From positions 141,501 through 205,500 of the forward strand of contig VWZS01002843.1 of the NCBI GenBank assembly GCA_013397075.1: a stretch of 64,000 bases of DNA, given 5' to 3'. Below are positions 39,497-55,000 of the stretch, one piece after another. The stretch comes from Rhabdornis inornatus (Eukaryota; Chordata; Aves; Passeriformes; Rhabdornithidae). Both the position numbers and the translations under genes were made by a program. The first letter of the stretch is position 1; every line of letters begins with the position of its first letter. Below the pieces are notes generated by a model. The model was not told where the DNA came from and made no database searches. It saw only the letters and a program-made list of their open reading frames with translations.

Positions 39497-42238
39497 TCAG
39501 CCAAGAGAAGCTGTTAAAAAAAAAAAATACTGGCAAGAAAGCTAGTAGACATTCAGAATGTATTAACAGGAGTGTAACACGTGAGCAACTGCTGTTTTGC
39601 TCTAGGTGAGCAGAAGTTTACATCAACTTCAAACCTCATATTTGATAGAGGTGTAAAAGAATCTCCTGTAGGGAGCCTAGAGATCAGCATCATGGATACT
39701 GAGGTAATGTGATTTTTCAGGAATATTTCAGCTGGGCTTGTTCTGCCTAAGAAAAGGTACCTTCATATTATTTCATTATTTCGTTCACATTTCAAAGTTA
39801 TGTTTTATAGTTTATAGCTGTGAAAAAGAGAATACTAAAGAGACAGCTAACATATTCATCAGAAGTAGAAGTAGTAATCCATTTTTCATCTTAGCAAGGA
39901 AGACTTAAACTACACATAAGTAGGATGTTCCTGACTATAAAAAGAGTTAAATACTGGAAGATTTCACATCTCCCAGTTGTTGAAAATTGTGGAATCCATA
40001 TATTTCAAACATACGAACCTTTCTCTAAGAGTAAGGGTTTTTCCTACTTTAGGATTCTCTAAGTGTCTGTAATGGGGTATTTTTTCTCCAAAGCTTAGTG
40101 TACCCCTTTTTATCAATGATATTTTGGGAAACTGAGTTTTCATGCTGTTTAGAAAGACATGCAGCCAATCTGTTTGCACTCTCAGATGCCATTTGAACAG
40201 CGTGATTCAACTTTGGAAGCATATGTAGCTTAAGAGACCAAATACAGTTTCTTTCCTGTCCTTTACATCTGAAAAGGGTGAATTCTTCCCTTTGGACAGA
40301 GTCCTGTAAAAGCCAGGATGGTACCAGTGTATTAAAGTGCAGGAATTTGTCTTGTGTCCATTGTGGTTTAAAACAATGGACTTTAAATGAGGAATTCAGC
40401 TGTCTAACCATAGATAGCCTTTTAGATTCCTTAGGGTACCCCAAAGGTCTAAGTAGGTGTAACCCCAGTCTAACAGCAGGTCTGCACATACGCAAAGAGC
40501 AGGAGGGATATTCCACTGTTCAGGAGCTCCATGAAACCTAAAATAGCACCAGGAAACCTACTCCTGTCCTGAAGGTGCTTTTTGGTAGTTTTATCACTTC
40601 CAAATTTTCTTTCAGCTAGCATTGTGATATAGCATGCGTATTTTTTTCCCCTTAACCTCTACTTGGAACTCTGTTTTAAATTCAAATCACAGATTAATTA
40701 CCCAAGCTTTCAAAAAAACATAATTAGTCTTCTCTCTCCGCCAGACAAATACATCAGTAATGCTTTTAACATCTGAGAAAGGGAGAAGTTTTTTTTAATT
40801 GTGTGGCTTTTACAGTATATTAGTGATCTGGCTCATAAAACAGCAGAATGACAACAGTTCAGCTTGGTGGTGGGTTGTGTTGAAAGAGTGTGGAACCTGA
40901 GAGTATATAAAATTCACTCATTTTGCAGACAGGCTCTAGAACAAGAAGGGGATGGCAGATATTCAGGCTTGAGTCATCACTTCTTCCTGCCTTGTACATA
41001 CTTCTTTTGTGCTGTTCCTGAGATTCAGTTTTCTTACTTATGATATGGCAATCCTCTTTCTTTATCACTCCATTATGACTGTACACTCAGGATCCAGGAA
41101 AAAATCATAAATACCTGTAAAACCGTTAAAGACCCTGTAAGTGGGAACAACAGTTACAGTTATAAGAGGTTTGCTTAGAATGGATGCTGTACTGATTCTG
41201 CACTTTGGATAAAAATAGTTAATCTCCTTTTTAAAAATTGTTTTCATAAATGTAAAATGCTGGAAGTGGATTATTTATATACATGAAAGATTGCTTTTAA
41301 TAAGACCTGCTGTGCATATTGAGACTCACTAATAAGAATAATGGTTATGTATATTTGTTATGGCATTTTGATGATATTAAGAGAGGCAAAGGGTATCAAG
41401 AAGATACCAAAGGATGTTTCAAGATTGAAGTTGCTTTCCTTTAAGAGTTGAAAACAATTTCTTTTGCCATGCCTTTTATGTTTTTGTATAGCTAGGCAAA
41501 AATAAATAGAATTGACTAGTGTTTCTACTGTTACCATTTTAGAGTGCTCTGGTAGCATTCGGACTTTTTTTTTCTTTTGTCTGTGTGACAGCACAGTATG
41601 AAATTGGCTTCCTGGATTTCAAAGGGCTTGATGCAGTCTTTAGCTACATTTTCGTTATCACATTCTCCAAGTGATGTAGAACTGTGTCAGAAACTCACTT
41701 CACATTTGATTATGTGTAACAGAAATGCAAGATAATTTGTTGCATAGATTTCCAGAACATTGTTTAATGATTAATTCTGAGAGATCAAACTTCTATTTAT
41801 CCTAAAATAAATAGATCCCATTATATTCCCCGGTTATTCCAGTGTGTTGTGTCCATAGTTATTAGCGGAAGAAGAGTGGCAGAAGCTGGGCAGGGCAGAG
41901 GGAAGAGCAAGCACGCCGAGGATAGAGCTGTGTTGCTGCACACTTCAGCCCTAAGGTATGGAATTTTGGGGCACAGGTTTTCTGCAGTGCTTTCCAGCCA
42001 AATAAAAGCCACTGGGTGGTGCTGTGGAGACAATTTCCATTCATGGCACAGACCTGCAAGGTGCACAGCCTCGTAGGCTTTTGTGTGAGGCGTGAGAGAG
42101 GCTTACACAAATAATTAAATTTACTCTTCTCTTTCTTTCATTTCTTCTCTCACACACTTTATAGAATTCTATGGTAAATTCTAAGTCAACGGATAACAGT
42201 CAGCTGCAATCTTATCACAAAACATGCATCCTATTTTG

Positions 42239-42252
42239 GTGTGTGTGTGTGT
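42239..42252 (+). repeat. (GT)n dinucleotide repeat
   Basis: Seven GT units. Short and otherwise unremarkable. Confidence 0.85.
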
Positions 42253-45200
42253 ATGAACTTTTTATTGAAGGAAACTGGTCAAGACTTCATGTTGGTTCAG
42301 TATCTTTCTCTGGCACTGCACCCACAGTAATATAGCCATAAAGCTGTTTGATTTATTTAGTGGAAGTTTAGCAGAGCATGTCATCTCTCTGGGCGTTTTA
42401 TGCAGGTGAGAGCATTTGTGCAGAGAGCTTTAGCCTCTTATCACTTGATGACTGACTCCATGGGAGAGAAGGGAAACAGCTTTGCTCTGTCTGTGCCCTG
42501 CCCCTGGTCACTGCTGCCCCTGCTGTGGGCAGGGTGATTGATCTACACAAGAAGAATTTCCTTTCCATCAGTGCTATGGTGGGACCACTGTGAGGATCAA
42601 GAAAGTAGAGATCTATTACAGTCAGACCCCAAAGCCTCTCTACCTCAGGATAATTCAGCACTTGGTGCTCAGATCCTGCTTTCATGGGTGCCTTCTATGC
42701 AGGTTGTCAGAACTCCAGTGAGATCCACATCAGCAGGTGTTCAACACTACAGTACAAGTGCCTGTATGAGATACTTTCTTACATACTGCCACACTGCAGC
42801 TGATGTAGACAAAATGCTTTGACAAAGTCTGTTCACAGATGGGATTCATCTTGCTGTAGGAATGCCATTTTCTCCTCAATTGCTACCAAGACCAAACATG
42901 GCACTTTGTCTTCTGTAATCATCTGCAGAGAATCTCATCCTCACAGCCCACAGACACAACTGGCCATGGCCTTCAAGGAAAGGACGTGTATGCAATGTTG
43001 CAGTTTGGAAGGAGTAATTTACAAACATTATGTCCATGAGTGTATGAAACAAACTGAGTTATATCATCTCAGCTGCATCCTTGACTTCAAGTTTGCTCAA
43101 TAGCTGATTTCTTTCATTTTCTAAGTGTCACAATCACTATTGCTCAGATATCAGAGGGAGAACTGAGAAAAATACTGAAATAGATATTTCATTTCTTTGA
43201 AATTAATTGCTCAAGTTCCTTAATGTTGCTCTATAATACCTCCTACTCATTCCAGATCACTCTTGAGTATTTCGATTTTGCAAATACTCTGTTTTATTCT
43301 CTTAAATTCACCAAATCTCTAAAAATGTATGACTATGAACACAATAAGTAGAATGATCATGCAGATAACCACACAACATGTAAATACATTGTTGTTATCA
43401 GAAGAGAGATAATGAGAATATATTTCTAATAGTCATTCAACTTTACTCATGATGTTTCTCTAGAGGAGAGAATATTTAGAACAGCTGGTCAGATAGTATA
43501 AAGTAGAGGCTAAAGGTTATTAGCAATGCTACTGAAGTTATACATTTTTTTGGTGTAAAAGAATGGTAATAAACAAGCACATTTAATGATATTGGGATAT
43601 TTAGTGCAATAGAATAATGTGCGTTTGTGTAAAAAAGCACAAAACTCTTGGCAATAGTGACTTATAAAATCTAACAATGATTTTGCCCAGTAGGACTTAA
43701 TGGAAAAGAATTTAAAGACATGGGAATATATTAATATGAAAATACAAAAGCATTATCAATAATTGCCTTCTGGAGTTTGGTTGACACCATATTCATTCTA
43801 AAATACAATCTAATGCTGGAATTTTCACTGAGATTGTACACTTTTCACCACTGCTACCCAATGACCTTTCCTAAATAGAAATATATAGTATTTAATGACT
43901 TGCTAGAAATCTTTTTTTCACCCCACTCTCTTAGATAATTTTGTGGGTGGAAATACTTCTCTGTGTAATTGTATTATTTGTGCAAGTGATTGTCAAGATT
44001 TTCCAGGATTTTTAGGCTTGTTATACATGTTAAAATTTATGAATAATTTTTCAAAACTGATGAGATTGCTTGAAAAACTCAGATTTTCTAATCACTGAGA
44101 TCCTGTGACTGTTAGATCCTTTTCTTCCATGTAATAATTTTATGTCTATAGAGACCTTTCTCTCTGCTAAAATATTTGTATTTGTCATCATTTAATTTTA
44201 ATGTCAAATAGCTTTATAATTTAAGGACCATTTCACCTGTCACTCCTATACTTTCTTAGTTCACACATGAATAAAGTACATTTTTCATGCTTTGTCTCCC
44301 AAACAACGGTTGCCAAACCAGGCAATATCAACAATCTAAAATGTTAAATTTGAAAGTAATTTTAAAAAAATAATTATAATGATGCTTTAACATCTTGTTT
44401 CTATCTGGAAAAAACACTGAGGTCTGATGGCTCATGAAATTAATATATTTAATTTAGAGGAATCTTTAAAATCTTTTAAATCTTTAAAAAATAGCGTGCT
44501 GAATGATTAGTCTTAATAAATTACTGTTAGTGAAAGAAATAACTTGTATAGAGTAAAAGGGGAAACACAACACCATTATCTTTAAATTAAGAGATTTAGT
44601 GAAGAATATATGGTTTGATTATTTTTGGCTTTTGGAGAAATCCTACGGGAGGGGAATGGTGTAGCAATTCTCTTGGTGGAGAACAGTGGTACATCTCCCA
44701 CTTACACTTCCCACTTTCTCTGCCCTGTGAGAAGACAGTGCTGGTGCCAAGTAGCACTGATTTTGATCTGTGGTATTAGACAGGAGACAAACCACACTGA
44801 TGATGAGAAAGTATGCTTAATAATTTTCCTGATGTGGCAGACATCACTGGCTTCATTACTGTTTTTCATGCATGAGCAAAGGCTGCTGGAGCCAGGAGGT
44901 GTGTGACAGCCCCGAGCAGCACAGTGATAAATATTCTTCATTGTTATCTGACCAACTTAGACACATCCATTAATATAAGTCAGCTCAGGCATTGCTTGTA
45001 TCTTCATAAGGGTGGGGTTTTTTTGGGGTAGTAAATGTCTCTTGAATTGATATGCAGACAGCCTGAGCTATTCAAGAGAGTTCTCCTTTGTCTCCCTTTT
45101 ATCTCATGTTCAGACAGACTTTACATCAGCTTAATGGCACAGATAGTTGTAGCTCTGCTCCCTTGAAGAATGCTACAACATTTCCAGTCATCACCCAAGC

Positions 45201-46000
45201 ACCAGGAGGTGACAGTCAAACAACTGAATGGGTCTGAAATATTTTCTGGATCCCTTACGATTCCTGAGGCTGTGCCAGCTCAGTAGGGTAGGCTTCTCCA
45301 TCCACAACCCCCAGCCCAGCTGGCAGCAGATGCCTGAGGGCAGGCATGGGCACAGGGACCTGCTGCTTGGGTCTCTCCCTCCCTCTCCAGCATTCCCATA
45401 CAGATCTCAGCTGCCTGGTCAGCACGGGGCTCCCACACAGACCACCATCCAAACTACACCCTCCTACCAACTATAGCAGAGAAAATATCTTCTATGTATA
45501 GAAGTCATCCAAATTTCCCTCCATTTCCATCTTCTAATTCTAAAAAAAACCCTCATGCACTGTGGGCAGTGCATGCCATCCTGTAATAGTTTTTCTACCA
45601 AATGATAGAAAGAAACTATTTTATAAGCCCAAAATGTTTTATTAATAACGCTGTTCGGAGCACTAAATCATGTGGCATGCCTGAACTTCCCTGGATTTTT
45701 AATTCTGGATTCAAACATTATATGGAGAACTATTTATTTAAAGGAATTATTCATTTTTTTCTTTGCAGTCATATTCTTTCTCACAATTTATCTGGCTTGT
45801 ACTAAAAGTTTAAAAGCTGTTTAGATGAAGAAATTTTTCAGCAGAAGTAGAACCAGTAATTCTGAAAATCAAACTCACCTGACCTTCCTAGGTATGCTCC
45901 TAGGTTTGCTTTGTTTGACATGTTGCTTTGAAGTATTTTTTTCAGTTATATTTTCAGAAGTGTCTTTCAAAGCTACTGAAGCTCACATGAAGGTTTGGAG

Positions 46001-49000
46001 GAAGTTAGCTTAGTACAGAATTGCCTCTCATAGGAAGTTTAACCCTATATTGTGCATGGATTTTTAAAATTTTTTATTTCTTGGCAAAAAATGGTCTCAG
46101 TCGCCATCTGCTGCACCTAGCCAGATTCATTGAGAAATAAATCTTCTGTGACAGCAGGACATGATTGGCAATTTTCTGTCTATTGCCTGTAAAATCCTGT
46201 GGCTAATAAAATAGAAATCCATCTCGGAAAAAGAAGCGAAAGAAAAAATAGATAGACTTCCTTCCTGTGATTAATGACTCAACATAATGATGAGACAGTG
46301 TTTCAATTGTAACATTTTCTCTAATGTCTTGGTGTCTCATATGAAATATTCCAGTTAAAAGCAATAAATGAACATGCTTTTTTTTTTTTTTTCTACTTTC
46401 TATCTTTTTCTCATTAATCTTCATTAGGGAACTTCCAGCCCATGATTTAGACAGACCCAGAACTAAGAAATGTGTTTCCCAGACTCGTACTCAATCTGCT
46501 TGAACACATGGGTGACATCAAACTATTTATACTAGTCTTGCTCACAAATAGCCTTATAGCACAATATAGCACAAATAGCTCCTTACAATGGAGTTTGGTA
46601 AGGTTTCATCTTATTTCAAAAGGATACAGAGAGTGCATCTGCATTTTAAAATAGAGGACACAATCACAGAATCTGTGCATATACTGGCAAACCTAAACTA
46701 GAGTAATTGTGTTTTTACTTGTTAGGGGTTTGGTTTAATTCTGAGGTCTTGGATATTTTTTTTTTCTTATTTGTCATCGTCCCCCTCCTCCTTCCATACA
46801 AAGCATTCCAGAACATTCAGAGGACTGTGCCACATTAATTTTTTTTTATGGCAAGAAACGGAGGTGTAAGATGAATGCCCAGGGGTGTGACATGAAGTCG
46901 TGGGTGGTTGTTTGCAGACTAGCCTCCCAGACATTAATGGGACAGTGTCAGTGAGGGGGCAAGGGACCCAGGACAGGTGTCACCACACCTGCCCTGCCAT
47001 GCTGGGTTTTGCTGTGGGAGGAACATGCAGAAAAGAACATAAAATACTTTAATGCAGTATGTAAAATATGTAGAGAAAGACCAAGGAGTGCAATAAAGAG
47101 CTAAAATTTTTAACTGTGCAAAAATAGCCAGAGCTTCACAGCTGCTATGTAAAACATGCTATTTCTTTTTGTCCAATTGTTTTTAAAGCCATAAAGCCAT
47201 GGTGTAAAATTTACTAAATTAAGAAAGTAAAGGAATGAGCTTGAACACTGGACATCAAGTGTTTACACAGTTTAGAGCTTTTTTTCCAGACCCCTCTAGT
47301 TAGATATGAAACGAACAACACCAAATGCCAGTGAGTGTTTACTGACCCTCTCACTTGCACATTTAATTTTGTATTCTTCACAGGGCAGTGCCTATTGTAA
47401 GAAATCTATATATATGCTGATCTATTACATCAATATGAGATGAACAAATGAGTCTTCTTGGTGTGAAAGAGCATAGTTTAGCTATAATAACGATGTTTAT
47501 GTGCTCATTGTATATTTACTGATATTCATTTTCTTACAATCATTTGCTCTTGTTCTTTTTTGGGCTTGATTATTGCTGAAATGTCTTGATTCAGAGTATA
47601 TTTTAGTTATCTATTGTGCTCATTTATTGAAATTCAGAACAACTATATTGGTTGTTTATTTCTTAGTAGGTTTTTTTTCTAATTTCCGGAGGGGTAATTC
47701 TACTAGTCACTTGACAAATATGCTCAAAAATATAGTCATGGAAATGCCTCATTTTCCTGAAAATAGATGTTCTAATTCTTGAGAGAGCCAACAGTAAACT
47801 TCATTTATTTCATCCTGGAGTCAACAATATCCACTGCAAGATATTTGTATAGATCTATTTTTGCATAAGTAATCTTTATCCACATGAAAGTAATTACAAA
47901 TATTTTAAAGCACAATTTGTTGTATGATAAACTGTTCTTTTATATCCTACTTTGTGTTCAAATTGTATGCATTTAAAATCTTTGATTTTTTAAAATTATT
48001 TTAAGATTAAAGTAGTCCAGATCAGACTTTATATGTCGTGTTCATACATTATTAAGGGGTGGTTATAAGTATTTACACAGAATTGTGTTAAATTATTAAT
48101 TATTTATAAAGTTACCTATGAAATTCATAATAGCTTTGTAAGACAGGTCTAGGGCCACCACAGAAGCCCTATGAACCCCTACAGACCCTCTGGTCTCATA
48201 GTCTGTGAATTTGGGGAGTAATGCCAGTTTAAAAATACCGATGAAAGACAGGAGGATAAAATAAACTGGGAAAACTGTGCAGCAGCCAGCACATCAGCAA
48301 CTGGGTGAAATTAGAGCCTTACTGAGGACAGTGAGGAGGTAGATGCAGTATCTCCTAACTACAAATACTATTATTTGCTCTATGCAGAGGGAAGTGAGAC
48401 CTTTCACTCAAATGTGCTAGAGAGCATAATCCAGTAGCTCTTAATAATTTATTTAGCTCAGCACAATCGGAGAACAAACATTACGAGAGAAACTTGGAAA
48501 GAATAAGTGCTCATCATCTAGCCCCAGGCAAGTTGTATAGAACACAACAAGCTGTCTGGCAGACAATATCAGCCCCAAGGCTGTTTCAGGGAAACAGCAA
48601 AAACTTCAGCAAATAGCATATTGAGAAAGAGAAAAAGAAAAGAAGACACCAGTGATACTATACAAAACCAAGAATGGATAAAAACTTTACAGTTTCTGGT
48701 CAATGTTTGATTAAACAGAGCTACATTCCAAAATAATGAAACTTTTAAAAGGTATTTTTTAAATGATGAAGATTTCTAATGAAATAGAAATAAGTTTTCT
48801 CTCAGACGCAGAGGCAGGCAGCTTGCTCAAGGATGAAACAGTAATCAGCACTGTGAGAAAGACTCTAAATGTTACAGCTGAGGTGCTCTCAGGAATAAAA
48901 TTTATTTTGTTTTCTAGTCAATTTTTTTACACAAAATAATTTGTAGTTTTGTAGAATTGCAGAGTCGTGTTCTATTTCCTTCTAACACTCAGCTTTTCAA

Positions 49001-52000
49001 AAATTTCTAGAGATGAAAATTTGGACCACTGGTAGCAGTAATAAGATTACCTTACCTTCTTTTGTGAAATATTGTTGACTACAGGGGCTGAGGTAAGATC
49101 TGGGTGCTGTTTTTTAAGAAACAGAGAGGAATCCTCTTGTTCAAAACTCTTTACAAAGCATTTGTAAATGGTCATCACCCATAAACTGAAGCCCATGTGC
49201 AGTTGTGAGACAGCATCTTGATACATACTCAGAATGAAATTTTTGAAGACAATCAACCAAACCTGAAGGGGACATCACAGTGAACATGGTTTCTCTCTAG
49301 GTAACTTGTGCCCAGAGTTTCATGTTCTCCCCAGCCCCTTGTGCAACACCAGACACGTGGCACTGGCCTGCCCTCATGGCATTGGCCTGCCCTTTGTGGC
49401 TCACATTGTTTCCTAATGAACATATTTTTGCAATTGACCCAAGCATGAGTTACACCAGTATGTTAACTCCGTTTCTAGTCTGCTGTCTGGTGAGGCACAG
49501 TGCTTTTCATTCTGGTACAGGGAGGGTGCTGCAATGAACTATAGCCCTGAAGACTGCTGGTAAAGATCATATTCAAATAGTCTCCATGGCCATTTTACTA
49601 AAGATTTCTGGAAATGCATTGTCTCTTTCAAAATATTGGGGCTGCATGTTTTGCTATTGCAATGGACAAGGATGTCTGCAGAAACTAATTTCTGGTTCAG
49701 TACCTCTTTGACGAAAAAAAATAAAATATCTTCTTAACACATCCATGACTGTAGCTGGTTTTTTTTGCCTGCTGCCCCTTTAGTCTAAAAGAAATATGGA
49801 AATAATGAATTGAGGAAAATACATTCATTTATTAAGCATAATTTCCATCCTTCCTTTTGAAAGCATTTGCTTATCACCTCTCTGTTTACTTAGAGACGTT
49901 ACTGGCACGGTTTTTCTTTTTTTAAAATTACTGTTATTTTATATTTGGTGAAAAATTCCATAACTAAATATAAAAATGTTAGTTGAAGAATAAGGAATCT
50001 TTGATTTACAAGGGGGGAGTAAGTAAAACAAAGCAACACAATACTCTGTTTTATCTTTCATTAAAAATTTACTGCTTCCACATGTTAATGAAATTCATGC
50101 TTCTGGACAAGAATTCACTGAGAAAAAAAACATTTCTTGCCAATAGAAAAGAAGCATCTGTATTAAAAACAGGAGCTAGAAGCAGTCATTAAACAGAACA
50201 TAACAGTAATATGCAACTGCATAAGGTGAGAAGAATCTCATTCAACTGAACCTCAAAGATATTTGTGGTATGCAAAATGCAATTATCCAACACAATTTCC
50301 CACTGAGAATCAGGGCTATCATCCCACTGCTATGAACAGTTCCACTGACGGGAGTTTTTACAACAGTGCATCCTACATCTGTTTATTTTTCAAACAATGG
50401 TGCTTTCTCTCCATAAACCAGCAGGAATCTATCTTCACATTTGCATGATGTGAGGGTCCCTTTCCCGTCTCTGATACTCCAAAGTATTCTATGAGCTGTG
50501 GAAGGGCCTGTTACAAGATTAAATAAATTGCAAGGCTGTGGTAGAAAAATCTAAGTCTCTTGTTGTGAAGGTAATTATGGGTCATTCAAAAAAGAAATTG
50601 CAACAACCCAGGATCCACAGATGATGCTCCTCATCCAAGAGAATGCTGAAGGCAAAGGCTACTTTATTCACACCACCTGAAAGCTTTTCTAAATTGCAGT
50701 AGTGTTACATATTCACAAAGATAAAGAGAATTCTTATGATGGTTAGAAATTAGGGTATTCAAAGTTTCACAAAATGTATTCTTTGCTAGTGACAGAAGAC
50801 ACAGAAGCCAATGAATTGAGATTCACTTGCAACAAAAATCTTTCCCAAATTTTCTCATCTGAGTTTCTGAAAGAAAAGTAGGACCATTTCCAAGGGAAAA
50901 AAGACAGATCACACATGCAGGGTTAAAATACTGGAATAACTGGAATTCCACTCTCTTCTTTCCAGCACTAATGGTACTGATGGAAAATACATGTGAACTG
51001 GAGGAAATAGGTTCCAATCCAAGGTCTTGAAAAGTTCATTAGTCATTGACAGAGTTGTGTGACAATCATCGAGTAGCTTCCTAAACTTCATGTAAGATTT
51101 TTCTTTTGCTCCTTAGGCTCACTCTGGGAATTTTTGCTTCATAAAACTCTTTACACTCAAAGGAAAACATAGGGTAATGTCTTATGTTCCCATGTAAAAC
51201 TACAGAGCTTTGTAAGGTTTCTAGTGGAAACCACAATTCCTCCCCAGCATATCCTCCCCTGGTATCAGCAGGTGTCATGTTTTGTGGATTATTTAAATCA
51301 CATTGGAAGGTTATAGTTAGGAGCCAGCATGAGCACAGAGAAAAGGAACAAAAGAGTTTCAGTAACTTATCAAAACTGCTATTTCAACTTATACACAGAA
51401 AAGAAAAAATAAAGCCTCCTGAATTCTCTCAGTAACTATTGGCAAGTCATATATGCACTTTAACAGAGATAAACAAAGTACACCTTGTTATATCCTGTCA
51501 CTCACTGACAGAGAAGTTCTTACTATGCTGGTAATAATTATTATGACTTCATCTTACTGACTGTAGTGGATAACATTAAATATTCTATTTCTAAATTTTC
51601 AGTCAAATGACAGGAGCGCATATTTGAATTGGTGATAAAAGTATATCACAATATCACAGATAGTGACTTAGAAATCTAATTATTTCCTAAGAGTCATTAT
51701 TAAAAACAAACAAACAAACAAACAAAAACAACAAAAAAAACCACATAAAGTAATCACCCCAGACTTCTCTGTCATTCAGTCTTGATTTTATTAGGTACGT
51801 GAAAGGCTGAAGTGTCAGATTCTTCCCTGCTCCTGTGTTCCCCTCTGCTGTTGACAAAACAGCAGGGGAGGAAAACAGTAATGAAAGAACAAATCCTAAA
51901 TCATTGCAATAATTATTTTATATTTTTACTATGAAATTAGGTGTGGTCCCCATTTCATTCTGAGCACTGTGAATAAGGAATACAAGTGTTCCTCAGATCT

Positions 52001-55000
52001 CCATGATGAATGTTTGCATACTAGGAGACAGACAGAATAAATAATCATAATACTGAGAAGAGTATGTATTTTGCATTTAATTAGTATCAAACCCAGGTCA
52101 AAATTATATATTCTTCTTCCTGCCCATGTTATGTCTTATCAGAAGCAACACCTTATCAGTTATCTAGCTGATTACATTAGCATGAATCAACGTAAGTAAT
52201 TTGACATTTAGGTCAATGTTTTGTTGCTGGGAAAAATAGTTTGATGTTGAAGCTCAATACATATAGAGCAATAAAAATGCAGGACTAGGGAGATCTGCAA
52301 TTCGTCTTAGATTGTAGGAGAGAATTAAGTATATACCACGATGATGCCCTTCAAAATATTTGCTTAATTAGTTCTTGAAAACCCAGTTTATTTGAATTTG
52401 CTGACCTTGTGATGCAGTTTGCTTAAGTGCTTTAGCTAGCCTCAAATCAGAAAGATTTTTTACTAATTTTAATAATACTTCTTCTAAATCAGATTTTCTG
52501 TGAAGTTGGTACAGCTCATTCTGACCATAAGGAACACAACAGATGGAATAACCCATCATCATTTTCTCTTCAAAGACATAGTCATGTCTTCTGGTTGTTT
52601 TTCCAATTCACACAAAATTACAACCCATCTATTTTCTTTTTCAGGTGTCTTGCTTTCTTACCTATTATACTTTTCTCTTTCTGTCTCGTTTGTCTTCCTT
52701 ACCAAGAGACCTATGCTTTTCCTATTGCATTTTTGTTCACCTTTTAATTCTATATGATTCTTTGTATATTCCATTATGTACTTCATTTTTCCTTGATTTT
52801 GTCACAGCAGGCTTTTCTGTGCAGCCTAGGGACTCTTTCAATAGACTGACACCAAACTTGACAAAACTGGTAATACATCAACAAAGAGTGGGGATACTGC
52901 TGGTGTGTGACCCTGAAGAGATTTAGTCAAACCACTCTGGGATTCGCTGGGCTGTTCAGTGGGGTCCCCATAACAGGGCACTGGCTGGGTGTAAGGGTCT
53001 TGATTTCTCTGGGGGCACCAATAGATTGATCAAATATCAAATATAACGAGTTCAAGGAAACTCCCCCCTTTCACATGACACTCCCCTTCATAATCTGCTT
53101 GCTCACCTGAACCACTCTGTCCTTTGGAACACCATCTCAGGAGCTCCCAACATTTTCTTGAGCTTTTGGAAAATTGCTGTTCAGGGGTCTCTTTCTCCTC
53201 GTTTACAATCACAAGCAGTTCTGTTGGAACTTCTTTCATATGGATTGCTTTCCATCTTCATATTCTTAATCACTTCCTCAGAATCAGATCTAAACCAGAA
53301 AAAGCCTGATCCATTTTTCCAGCTTCTGTGTGAAGTGTCTTGTCCAAGTCTTTCGACAAGGTTTTGGTTCATTCAGTTGCAAATGTTGATGGTCATAAGT
53401 TTTTTAGCCCCCTCACATTCAGATACAATCAACTACCATCCTATCCTGAAATAAAAATAATGTATTTGCAAAGGTGTTGAGTACAATAATCTTATTAAAA
53501 TAAGCTTTCTTTTCCTATTACTTTTGTGCTAGGAAAATCTGCAATACCACGCTTTCTGTAGAGTCTGATACAAAAATCACAAAAACTAACAGACTTTTTT
53601 ACTGCCACAAATGTTCTTGAAGTAGATCCAGGACTACACTACCAACTAGCTTTTGCACTATTCTGTAAAAATGCTTATATTCCATTAACTAATAGAAAAA
53701 TCAGTGTTCTAACAGTCAAAGGAATAAGCAACAGTGGTAAGAGCTGCAGTTAGAAAAGCAGAAGAATAATACTTTTTGTGAACTCATCACTTGAATGAGT
53801 GTGAATTCCATAATATTGGCTTATAACTAGTGATCAGATATTTTCAAATTGACAAAACAATGCAAAAATGTGTTTCTTAATTGCTTCCTTAAATCAATAA
53901 AACAACAAAAATCATACTGTTTGAGTCTAAAAATACTTTTCTTAAATTGATTCAAAGTTCTTTTTTTTTTTTTTTCTTTTGTGGAAGTAGAAAGCATTGA
54001 TGAGGAACATCTCTTGCAGGTTTGTTGAAATAAGTAGTGGGTTTTTTTTTAATTCCCATTACTTGAAAGTCATGACCATAAAAACCTGCAAGGTCCTATC
54101 TCTCTTAGAGTAGTGAAGAAGTTAGAGAAGGGATTTCATGCACTGTAGAATTTGTGGAAGCACAGCTGAGGATGTAGAATGTATTGGAAATAAGTTGCCA
54201 TGTAAAGGGGATTCAGGTAAGCATGAAAAAGAATGGTTTATGCTGTTCTGCCTCTGCAAAAGTACTCTAGAGTTCAGCAGATTTCAAATCAATTCTGACC
54301 TGTTTTCTCTTTGAATTCTACATCTACCTTTTTTAGTTGAAAAACAAACCTGAACAACCAAACCCTACATCTTCCTAGTGGAAACTGAGTTTTGATTAAG
54401 TGTATTTTTCTTAAAACCAGACATGCTTCCATGAAAAGTTTTAATCAGAAAACTGGAGTTCTACACATAGGAATCTCATATAAAGTCACTGAAAATGTAT
54501 ATTTCCAGTTAGAAATGCTTCTGTCCTAGAAGTTGTAGAGTGGTTTCCTGCTATCACTACTTTCTCTTTCTCATCGCATTCCCCAGTCAGACTCAGTCTT
54601 CAATGATTCACTAAAGATAGGAGTCCCAGGAGCAGGAGGCAATAGTGCTTTACAGAAAAATGTATCTTAGCCAGGGAATCTGTCATATGGAAGATGGCAA
54701 TAACAGAAAGCATTTGAACTGCTTCTACTATCAGTCTGGGGTAAAAGCTGTCACAGTCTTTCTGCATAAAAAAGTCTGTTTTCAAATTTTAAAGTATTTT
54801 CATCACTTGATTTTCCAATGAAACATAAACAATTGTTAGAAGGGGGAACAACAGCTGTCATGAATATCTGCTGAAACAAAATATCTAGGTTTTAATGTTT
54901 TATTTGTACAGGAATAAATGAAGCCCAAATATATAGCATCTATGGCTAGCCAGCTCTAATTATACTTTTTAGAAGGCATGAGAGTAATTTTAAGATAGCA

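Larger units (their letters stand above)
34645..46000. other. AT-rich gene desert, no gene seen
   Basis: AT-rich DNA right of the island. If the gene is on the plus strand this would be its first intron. It contains simple repeats near 37.4, 39.5 and 42.2 kb. A minus-strand open frame of 155 codons at 40049-40516 is the longest in the stretch and is unrecognised. No exon with convincing splice signals was found. Confidence 0.6.
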
